A stretch of DNA of 64,000 nt from Clostridia bacterium. GTDB taxonomy: Bacteria; Bacillota; Clostridia; Oscillospirales; Acutalibacteraceae. The notes beneath the pieces are model-generated. The model was not told the DNA's origin, did not search any database, and was given only the letters and a program-made list of their open reading frames with translations. The position numbers and the translations under genes are program-made. The stretch covers positions 1-64,000 of the forward strand of contig JAFQCT010000004.1 in assembly GCA_017399405.1 (NCBI GenBank). Reading direction: 5' to 3'. Positions 26,057-32,919 of the stretch are shown here, one piece after another (the stretch's first letter is position 1; each line of letters begins with the position of its first letter).

Positions 26057-26303
26057 AAACGAGATGCTTAACCATCGTCTTGACAAAGTTGAATCCGATA
26101 TACAAATCTTATACAAAAAAGTCAATGATGTAACACTTACACAAGTCCAAAGTGTCACAAAACTTGACAGTATGCTTGTAACTCTCGGCGAACTGAAAGA
26201 GAGTATAGAGGCACTAAAAAAGCGACCAAGTTGGTTGTGGGATAAAGTTATAATCGCATTGATAAGTGCTCTTTGCGGTGTAGTGGTAAGTCACATTTTT
26301 TAG
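26049..26303 (+). CDS. XhlA-like membrane protein
   Basis: 84 residues. A coiled-coil N terminus (NHRLDKVESDIQILYKKVND) precedes one membrane helix at the C terminus (WDKVIIALISALCGVVVSHIF). This is the architecture of XhlA/hemolysin-type proteins that work with a holin in PBSX-like lysis. It overlaps the lysozyme gene by 8 bases. Confidence 0.8.
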   Translation: MLENEMLNHRLDKVESDIQILYKKVNDVTLTQVQSVTKLDSMLVTLGELKESIEALKKRPSWLWDKVIIALISALCGVVVSHIF

Positions 26304-26311
26304 GAGGAAAG

Positions 26312-26554
26312 ATGATAGAATATATTGTAGAAAACGCACTTGTGTTAGTGCCGGTGCTTAATATAATTGGTATGATAGTAAAGAATACCGAGAAAATCAA
26401 TAACAAATACATACCGTTAATTTTACTGTTTTTCGGTATTGCGGGAACAGTTGCAATATTGGGATTAAGTCCCCATAGCGTTGTGCAAGGTGTTTTAGTT
26501 ACAGGCACAGCAGTTTATGGAAATCAAGTTGCAAAACAATTAAAAAGTGAATAG
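26312..26554 (+). CDS. Phage-type holin
   Basis: 80 residues with two or three membrane helices (IVENALVLVPVLNIIGMIV, YIPLILLFFGIAGTVAILGL, and the VVQGVLVTGTAVYG segment) and a short charged tail, like holins of superfamily V. The ATG at 26312 has AGGAGG upstream; the in-frame ATG at 26273 does not. It is the last gene of the cassette and would open the membrane for the GH25 lysozyme. Confidence 0.8.
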   Translation: MIEYIVENALVLVPVLNIIGMIVKNTEKINNKYIPLILLFFGIAGTVAILGLSPHSVVQGVLVTGTAVYGNQVAKQLKSE

Positions 26555-26564
26555 AATATTATAA

Positions 26565-26591
26565 GGCGGGGTCAACACCCCGCCATTTTTT
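26565..26591 (+). terminator. Terminator of the lysis cassette
   Basis: GGCGGGGT-caac-ACCCCGCC then a T-run directly after the holin gene. It closes the SOS-promoter transcription unit. Confidence 0.92.
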
Positions 26592-26618
26592 GTATAACTG
26601 TTTCTTTTTATATTCTTA

Positions 26619-26647
26619 TTGACTTTAACTCCCATAGATTTTATAAT
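26619..26647 (+). promoter_or_regulatory. Promoter of the RING-like protein/murT/gatD unit
   Basis: TTGACT (26619-26624), a 17-nt spacer and TATAAT (26642-26647). Confidence 0.8.
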
Positions 26648-26671
26648 ATTTTACAGAAAGGTGAGATGTTT

Positions 26672-27211
26672 ATGGCAAACCTTATATGTGCAAAATGCAA
26701 TCAGCCAATCGATGAAGAAAATGCGGTTGAATGTCCTTTTTGCTGGGAAATATATCATAAAGAGTGTTGGGAAGATACCGAAAACTGTGTGACCTGTAAA
26801 AAGTATAACCCTATTTACGAAATGGCACAGGCACAAAAAGAAGTTGAAGCACAAAATCAACAAAACGAAGAAAATGAACTTAAAGATAAAGAAAACACTG
26901 TCGATGATGATTTTTCACAGTTCAATAATATAGAAACACCATCTTCACATATCGCAAATTCCGTACTTATTGTTTCAAATGTAGCACTTGTATTGGGCGT
27001 AGTGCTTGGTGTTGCACTTGCTGTTTATTATTTTATTCTTGGCGGATTTACAACCGGAATAGTTGGTGCTGTAATGGGTGCTATTATAGCGGCTATAGGT
27101 TGGGTTATATCGGTGCTTATTAAAGGATTTGCCGAACTTATAAACAACTCTCAAAAAAACGCTTATTACTTATCAAAATTAGTTGAAAAGCAGAAAGAAA
27201 AGGACGAATAA
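26672..27211 (+). CDS. RING-finger-like zinc-binding membrane protein
   Basis: 179 residues. The N terminus (ICAKCNQ...CPFCWEIYHKECW...CVTC) has a Cys/His pattern of prokaryotic RING-like zinc fingers. An acidic Gln/Glu linker follows, then two hydrophobic helices (about 95-155). The ATG at 26672 is preferred over one at 26666, which touches the ribosome binding site AAAGGTGAG. It is one base from murT, so they share a transcript, but its role in cell wall work is not known. Confidence 0.75.
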   Translation: MANLICAKCNQPIDEENAVECPFCWEIYHKECWEDTENCVTCKKYNPIYEMAQAQKEVEAQNQQNEENELKDKENTVDDDFSQFNNIETPSSHIANSVLIVSNVALVLGVVLGVALAVYYFILGGFTTGIVGAVMGAIIAAIGWVISVLIKGFAELINNSQKNAYYLSKLVEKQKEKDE

Positions 27212-27212
27212 A

Positions 27213-28589
27213 ATGGGTAAATTAAGATTTTTAATTGCTTTGATTGTGGGCAAGGTGTCAATTTTCTTGCTTGATAAAATTTTTAAGAGAGGTACAAATC
27301 TTCCGGGCGAGATTATGCTTAAAATCTGCCCTGATGCACTCTCTCGTTTCACTATGCCTAAAACCACTGTTTGCGTAACAGGTACAAACGGTAAAACAGG
27401 CACATCAAATTTGCTTACACACATAATCCGTAATAGCGGTAAAACTGTTGTAAACAACTCAAAAGGCTCAAATATGGCACCCGGTCTTGTAACTGCACTT
27501 GCTTCTGATTGCACATTAGGTGGCAAAGTAAATTCTGATGTTGCGGTGCTTGAGGTTGATGAGCGTTCATCACAGTTTATCTATACAAAATTTGTGCCGG
27601 ACTACATTCTTTGCACAAACCTTTTCCGCGATTCAATTATGCGTAACGGTCATAGTGGATTTATTTTTGACAAAATCAACGATTATCTTGACGAAAAAAC
27701 TACACTCGTTCTCAATGGTAATGACGGTATTTCAGGACTTTTAGGTGAGAATAAGTGTAATCGTGTATTCTTTTCTGTAGACAAAACAGAAAGAAGTACA
27801 GATGTTTGTGAAGACACAGTTTGCGACCTTATTGCTTGCCCAAAATGTAATCATAAGTTAGACTATGAGTTTTATCACTACAATCATATTGGTGTACCAA
27901 AGTGTAATTATTGCGGATTTTCTATGCCACAAAGCACATATTTTGCAAGTGATGTGGATTTTGAGAATGGTACTTTTGTATTTAATGGTGACAAGGGCGA
28001 AAGTCTTGTTTTACCGTATCAAAAGGGCAATTTCTTCAATGTTTTCAACATTACAGGGGCTTGTGCAATATGCAGACTTATGGGAATTGATATTGATATA
28101 ATCGCAAACAGTATTGAAGATTTATCATCAAAAACAGGTCGCTTTCAAGAGAATAAATTTGGCGGAGTAGAGGTTGTTTCAATGCTCTCAAAAAACCAAA
28201 ATCCAATCTCTTGTTCACAAAGTCTAAAATTCCTTGATAGCACAGAAAATGACAAAGATGTAGTGCTTTTAATTACTGACAGTAATGATAAAGTTCACGG
28301 TCACGAAGATATTTCATGGCTTTATGACACCGATTTTGCACCGCTCACAAGTGATAAAATCAAGAATATTTACATTGGTGGTTCTCGTTGTTACGATTTG
28401 GCACAGTGCCTTGAAATTAAAGGCCTTGACACCGAGAAGTTCATTCTTTTTGAAAACTATGACGAGTTGGCAAAAGAGGTCAGCAACAATGCAATCAGTG
28501 ACAGAAATATTGTGATTTATTTTGAACTTTATGCCACAAGCGTAGTTGCAAAAATTAAAAATGCGTTAAAAGAAAAGGGGGAGAACTGA
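27213..28589 (+). CDS. murT: Lipid II isoglutaminyl synthase subunit MurT
   Basis: 458 residues. Mur-ligase middle domain with the ATP loop VTGTNGKTGTSN; a Cys4 zinc-ribbon insert CPKC...CNYC typical of MurT; and a C-terminal MurT domain (DUF1727). With GatD it amidates D-glutamate of lipid II to D-isoglutamine. It is followed by gatD after two bases. The ATG at 27213 has AAAAGGA nearby and gives the canonical N terminus. Confidence 0.94.
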   Translation: MGKLRFLIALIVGKVSIFLLDKIFKRGTNLPGEIMLKICPDALSRFTMPKTTVCVTGTNGKTGTSNLLTHIIRNSGKTVVNNSKGSNMAPGLVTALASDCTLGGKVNSDVAVLEVDERSSQFIYTKFVPDYILCTNLFRDSIMRNGHSGFIFDKINDYLDEKTTLVLNGNDGISGLLGENKCNRVFFSVDKTERSTDVCEDTVCDLIACPKCNHKLDYEFYHYNHIGVPKCNYCGFSMPQSTYFASDVDFENGTFVFNGDKGESLVLPYQKGNFFNVFNITGACAICRLMGIDIDIIANSIEDLSSKTGRFQENKFGGVEVVSMLSKNQNPISCSQSLKFLDSTENDKDVVLLITDSNDKVHGHEDISWLYDTDFAPLTSDKIKNIYIGGSRCYDLAQCLEIKGLDTEKFILFENYDELAKEVSNNAISDRNIVIYFELYATSVVAKIKNALKEKGEN

Positions 28590-28591
28590 TT

Positions 28592-29299
28592 ATGAAAAAA
28601 TTTGTAATTGAAGTGCTTTACCCTGAATATAATAACCTTTACGGTGACCGCGGAAATGCAGAATATTTGCAGAAAAAACTAACCCTTGCAGGCTATGAGG
28701 TTGAAATTTGCGAAACTTCACTCTTTGACGAGCCAAAATTTATAAGTGAAAATGTTGACCTTTTGCTTATTGGCCCTTGTCAGGAAAAACATCAGCTTGT
28801 TGAAATTGAAACTCTTAAAAAGTATCGTGAGCAAATAGAAAATCGCATTGAAAACGGTGGGGTAATCCTTGCAACGGGTAATGCTTTTGAGATTTTTGGT
28901 GATTATATTGAAGATGCTAAAGGTGAAAAACACGAATGTCTTAAATTCTTCCCATACTACGCAAAACAGTTCTCACGACTTCGCTATAACGATTGTAGCG
29001 TAGGCGAATTTGAGGGTATGCAGATTACTGGATTCAAAAACCTTTTAAGCCATTCTTACGGTGATAATCCATACCCATTTTTAACAATGAAAACGGGTGC
29101 AGGTATGAATAAGGAAACTAAAACTGAGGGTGTTCATAAAAACAACCTTTTCGCAACATATCATACAGGGCCAATTTTATCACTTAACCCGCAATTTACA
29201 GATTATCTTATAAAACTTGTTGATAATGAATATGTGGGAGCAGAACTTAAATACGAAACAAAAGCATACGAAAATCGTATAAAAGAATTGCTGAAATGA
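28592..29299 (+). CDS. gatD: GatD-like glutamine amidotransferase without the usual catalytic residues
   Basis: 235 residues, homologous to GatD (CobB/CobQ-like class I glutaminase). The nucleophile elbow, normally CGGYQ-x-LG near residue 94, is here TGNAFEIFG (about 94-102) with no Cys. The usual YLHGP near residue 189 is YHTGP, so the His is displaced by one and replaced by Thr. The GGGxDxEQ segment is GPCQEKHQ. In Staphylococcus aureus GatD, Cys94 and His189 do the glutamine hydrolysis. The pair with MurT is intact in position, so it may still be a structural subunit, with ammonia used directly, or use another nucleophile (inference). Confidence 0.88.
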   Translation: MKKFVIEVLYPEYNNLYGDRGNAEYLQKKLTLAGYEVEICETSLFDEPKFISENVDLLLIGPCQEKHQLVEIETLKKYREQIENRIENGGVILATGNAFEIFGDYIEDAKGEKHECLKFFPYYAKQFSRLRYNDCSVGEFEGMQITGFKNLLSHSYGDNPYPFLTMKTGAGMNKETKTEGVHKNNLFATYHTGPILSLNPQFTDYLIKLVDNEYVGAELKYETKAYENRIKELLK

Positions 29300-29309
29300 T
29301 AATCAATGT

Positions 29310-29340
29310 ACGAGACGCTGACCACAGCGTCTCGTTTTTT
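29310..29340 (+). terminator. Terminator after gatD
   Basis: ACGAGACGCTG pairs with CAGCGTCTCGT around ACCA, then T's. Confidence 0.9.
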
Positions 29341-29362
29341 GTTGCCAAATTGCATAAAACAC

Positions 29363-29414
29363 TTGACAAAATTGTCTACACAGTGTAGACTATAGTTGAC
29401 GACAGGATGTAGAC
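29363..29414 (+). promoter_or_regulatory. Promoter and BlaI-type operator
   Basis: TTGACA (29363-29368), a 17-nt spacer and TAGACT (29386-29391). A perfect palindrome GTCTACACAGTGTAGAC (29374-29390) fills the spacer and the -10, and a further TGTAGAC half-site lies at 29408-29414. TACA/TGTA arms are the core of BlaI/MecI operators, so the next gene's product probably represses its own operon here. Confidence 0.85.
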
Positions 29415-29431
29415 AAAGGGAGGCGTTCTAT

Positions 29432-29794
29432 ATGAATGAAATAAAATTAGGTGTGGTTGAGTCTCGTTTTGCTGATATTATTTGGAATAATGCTCCAATT
29501 TCAACAGCAAATTTAGTGAAAATCTGCGAAAAAGAGTTGAAGTGGAAACGCACTACCACATATACCGTGCTTAAAAGACTATCTGAACGAGGACTTTTCA
29601 AATACGATAATTCTGTGGTTATTCCTTTGATTTCTCGTAATGAGTTTTATTCTATGCAAAGCGAAAAATTTGTTGAAGAAACTTTTAGCGGCTCGTTACC
29701 TGCATTTCTTGCTGCGTTTACATCAAGAAAAAGCTTGAAACCGGAGGAAATTGCAGAACTTCGCCGTATTGTAGATGAATACGAGGAGGGTTGA
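29432..29794 (+). CDS. BlaI/MecI-family transcriptional repressor
   Basis: 120 residues. Winged-helix domain with VESRFADIIWNNAPIST and KWKRTTTYTVLKRLSERGLF (recognition helix and wing), then a dimerisation helix. Such repressors bind TACA/TGTA palindromes and are cleaved when a partner M56-peptidase sensor is triggered; that partner follows two bases downstream. The palindrome at 29374-29390 is the likely operator. The ATG at 29432 follows AGGGAGG. Confidence 0.93.
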   Translation: MNEIKLGVVESRFADIIWNNAPISTANLVKICEKELKWKRTTTYTVLKRLSERGLFKYDNSVVIPLISRNEFYSMQSEKFVEETFSGSLPAFLAAFTSRKSLKPEEIAELRRIVDEYEEG

Positions 29795-29796
29795 TT

Positions 29797-31941
29797 ATGG
29801 AAAATGTATTTCTTGAGCTTTTTAATATGAGTACAACTGCTTCTTGGCTCGTGCTTGCAGTTTTGATTTTCAGATTCGTTTTCAAAAAAGCATCAAAATC
29901 ACTTCGTGTAGTTGTGTGGGGATTAGTGGCATTTCGCCTTGTGTGTCCATTCTCAATTGAAAGTGTATTGAGCATGATTCCAAGCACCGAAACTGTACCC
30001 CAAACAATAATGACCGAAAATACTTTTAGAATATCTTCAGGAATAGAAATGGTTGATAATTCTATAAACGAATATCTCGGTGACCATTATTACGAAGGTG
30101 TAACAGTTCCTACAGATGCTGGTAGTAGTTTTATGAGTATAGTTACAATGGCTTGGATAATTGGTATGGCAGTAATGCTTTTATATACCGCTATCAGTTA
30201 TTTGCGAATTGTTAAAAAAGTGAAAGAGGCAACACCTCTTAAAGAAAATATATGGATTTGCGATAACATTTCAACACCATTTATTTTAGGTGTTGTTAAG
30301 CCTAGAATTTTTATACCATCATCAATAAATGATGAAGATTTGAAATTTGTAATTGCACACGAAAAAGCACATATCAAACGAGGTGACCATTTGTGGAAAC
30401 CATTGGGCTTTATGCTTTTAACAATCTATTGGTTTAATCCTTTGCTTTGGGTCGCATATATTCTTCTTTGTCGCGATATTGAACTTGCTTGTGATGAAAA
30501 GGTAATTAAGCAAATGGGTGCAGAAATTAAAAAATCATATTCTGAAGCACTCATAAATTGCAGTTTGTCGCGAAAAATGGTTTCTGCTTGTCCTTTGGCA
30601 TTTAGTGAAACAGGTGTAAAAGGCAGAATAAAATCTGTACTTAATTACAAAAAACCTGCTTTCTGGGTAATTGTTGTTGCAATTATTTCGGCTATTGCAA
30701 TTACAATTTGCTTTATGACGAATCCTAAGACTAATGATGGTACTGTTGAATTGTTACCAAAAGAATATGTCAAAAATCAATATGGCATAAAAAATGTAAC
30801 AACCGGCTCTGAATATGAGGGGGTTTCAATAGAACCTATAACAATATCCATGGTGGGAGATACAAGATATATCGATTTGCTTTGGGAAAATCAAACTGAC
30901 AAACCGGCACTTTTTGGTGAACCTAGTTTTATTTACCGAAAAGACGGTAACGAGTGGGTTGAATACAAACTGCCTGAAAATTATGCTTGGAATAGTATTG
31001 GATATCTGCTGAATCCAAAAGATACAACAACCCATAAATACAATTACAACGGTTATGAAGAGTTTGAAACAGGTGAATACCGATTTGTGACAGATTTTAG
31101 TTTTGATGAAAAGCCTCATGAAAACTATAAAGTTTGGATTGAGTTTGAGTTGGTAGGTATCAACGCAGATAGTGACGCTTACATACCACTTGACCTTGTT
31201 TGTGATAGCGGTGTGTTCTCTTTCGTTCAGACTGCTGACATTGCCCCAACATTTTATGTAACAAAAGAGATGGAACTCACCACCGTTTATGGTAATGGGT
31301 TGCTTTTTGAAAGAGGAACACTCGAGAAAATCACTCTTAATGTTGAAAATTGGGATTCAAGATTTGCTTCAGCAGATTGGAGTGAGGGCTACTCTTGTAC
31401 TCAAATCAGAAACAACAATAAGAATGCTTGGCAATTAAAGGTAGATAACGGTGAAGATGATATTTCCATTCTTTTTATGTTGCTGGAGCAAAATGATGGC
31501 ACATATTTTATGGCACAAGGAATGTATAATTATAACAACATCAATTCTGCCAACAAAGATGACTCTTTAATAAGGTGGTTATATCTTGTTGGTAAAAATG
31601 CCACAGCGAGTGAGTTGGGTGGAGCAAATCCTTACATTGAAATACTTGAATATTCTCATCAAGGAAGCAATGATTTTGCTAAAATTTCATTAAATACCAC
31701 AACAAAAAGATTTTCGTTTTCATATTCATTGTTCAGTAGTTATTTGGCAAGTGGAACTTATGAAGAATATGACGAATACATTATTATGAAAACTGATGAT
31801 GGTAAAAATACATATACATTCAAGAAAGATGATGACAAACTGATTCTTGATGCGTTCCAATCTTCTCCACTACCATCATATAAGTATTCAACTGGTGGGG
31901 AAGAAGAGCCTTGTCTTACCAATGGTGCAGTATTTCAATAA
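29797..31941 (+). CDS. BlaR1-type M56-family sensor peptidase with non-PBP C terminus
   Basis: 714 residues. The N-terminal M56 membrane-peptidase domain (1-310) has four predicted helices and the zinc motif HEKAH (about 188-192), with a downstream CDEKV. The C-terminal 400 residues are extracellular beta-rich sequence and lack the STxK/SxN/KTG motifs of BlaR1's penicillin-binding sensor. So the stimulus is probably not a beta-lactam through acylation. It follows the BlaI-type repressor by two bases; the ATG at 29797 has GAGGAGGG six bases upstream. No beta-lactamase gene is near. The signal is unknown. Confidence 0.85.
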   Translation: MENVFLELFNMSTTASWLVLAVLIFRFVFKKASKSLRVVVWGLVAFRLVCPFSIESVLSMIPSTETVPQTIMTENTFRISSGIEMVDNSINEYLGDHYYEGVTVPTDAGSSFMSIVTMAWIIGMAVMLLYTAISYLRIVKKVKEATPLKENIWICDNISTPFILGVVKPRIFIPSSINDEDLKFVIAHEKAHIKRGDHLWKPLGFMLLTIYWFNPLLWVAYILLCRDIELACDEKVIKQMGAEIKKSYSEALINCSLSRKMVSACPLAFSETGVKGRIKSVLNYKKPAFWVIVVAIISAIAITICFMTNPKTNDGTVELLPKEYVKNQYGIKNVTTGSEYEGVSIEPITISMVGDTRYIDLLWENQTDKPALFGEPSFIYRKDGNEWVEYKLPENYAWNSIGYLLNPKDTTTHKYNYNGYEEFETGEYRFVTDFSFDEKPHENYKVWIEFELVGINADSDAYIPLDLVCDSGVFSFVQTADIAPTFYVTKEMELTTVYGNGLLFERGTLEKITLNVENWDSRFASADWSEGYSCTQIRNNNKNAWQLKVDNGEDDISILFMLLEQNDGTYFMAQGMYNYNNINSANKDDSLIRWLYLVGKNATASELGGANPYIEILEYSHQGSNDFAKISLNTTTKRFSFSYSLFSSYLASGTYEEYDEYIIMKTDDGKNTYTFKKDDDKLILDAFQSSPLPSYKYSTGGEEEPCLTNGAVFQ

Positions 31942-32017
31942 TTGATATAAATTTACAAACTCCAATTAGTTGAAATATCCTTATAAATACAAAATACAAC
32001 AAAATTTTTACTGAAAT

Positions 32018-32063
32018 ACACAAGATATTGTAATTTTTATATTGTAATATCTTGTGTTTTTTG
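32018..32063 (+). terminator. Terminator after the BlaR1-type gene
   Basis: ACACAAGATATT (32018-32029) pairs with AATATCTTGTGT (32046-32057) and is followed by a T-run. The right arm lies within the -35/-10 span of the likely rlmB promoter (TATAAT 32064-32069). Confidence 0.75.
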
Positions 32064-32118
32064 TTATAATAAGGTGTTAAAAATATTATGTGTAACTATG
32101 CCCGAACGGAGTAGGAAA

Positions 32119-32880
32119 ATGGATAATAAAATTGATAAATTCAATGAAGAAAGACAAAAGGATTTAATTATCGGCAGAAACGCTGTAACTGAGCTTATCA
32201 AATCAGGTCGTGAGATTGATACTCTCTTTGTTTTGCGTGGTGAAAAAGGCGGTTCAGTCGGTAAAATTATTGGTCAATGTCGTGATAAAGGTGCGGTTAT
32301 AAAGGAAGTTGACAAGAAAAAACTCGACTTTATGTGCGGTCACGCTAATCATCAAGGTGTTGTGGCAATTTGTGCTGCACACGACTATTCAACGGTTGAA
32401 GAAATTTTGGCAGTTGCCGAAGAGCGAGGCGAAGCACCATTCATTGTGGCTTGTGACGGTATTGAGGACCCACACAATTTAGGTGCGATTATCCGTACTG
32501 CCGAGGCTGCGGGTGTTCACGGTATTATTATTCCAAAACGCAGAAGTGCGTCACTTAACTATACAGTAGGCAAAACAAGTGCAGGTGCTTTGGAATATAT
32601 GAAAGTTGCTAGAGTTTCCAATCTTGCATCAACTCTTGACGAGCTTAAAGAAAAAGGCTTGTGGGTATATGGTGCTGATATGGATGGTGAAGATGTGCGA
32701 AAAGTCAACCTTGATGGTGCGGCGGTGCTTGTAATCGGTTCAGAGGGTGACGGTATGAGCAGAATAATCCGTGAAAAGTGTGACTTTATTGTGTCTCTTA
32801 AAATGAAAGGGCAAATCAACTCACTTAATGCTTCCGTAGCAGGTGGCGTGCTAATGTATGAATTTGCATATAAAAGATAA
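32119..32880 (+). CDS. rlmB: 23S rRNA (guanosine-2'-O-)-methyltransferase RlmB
   Basis: 253 residues, a SPOUT/TrmH-type enzyme: LIIGRNAVTELIKSG at the start (substrate-binding domain), then DGIEDPHNLGAIIRTAEAAGVHG, GSEGDGMS and LNASVAGGVLMYE (knot motifs 1-3). It methylates a guanosine of 23S rRNA (G2251 in Escherichia coli). The ATG at 32119 follows GGAGTAGG. The larger in-frame extension upstream lacks homology to the family. Confidence 0.93.
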   Translation: MDNKIDKFNEERQKDLIIGRNAVTELIKSGREIDTLFVLRGEKGGSVGKIIGQCRDKGAVIKEVDKKKLDFMCGHANHQGVVAICAAHDYSTVEEILAVAEERGEAPFIVACDGIEDPHNLGAIIRTAEAAGVHGIIIPKRRSASLNYTVGKTSAGALEYMKVARVSNLASTLDELKEKGLWVYGADMDGEDVRKVNLDGAAVLVIGSEGDGMSRIIREKCDFIVSLKMKGQINSLNASVAGGVLMYEFAYKR

Positions 32881-32919
32881 AAATTAACTAAACTATAATA
32901 ATTTTCGGGGGAATTTATT

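Noticed and set aside
22642-26591. Complete prophage or tailocin
   Set aside because: No structural tail, head, packaging or integration genes are present on either side within the window.
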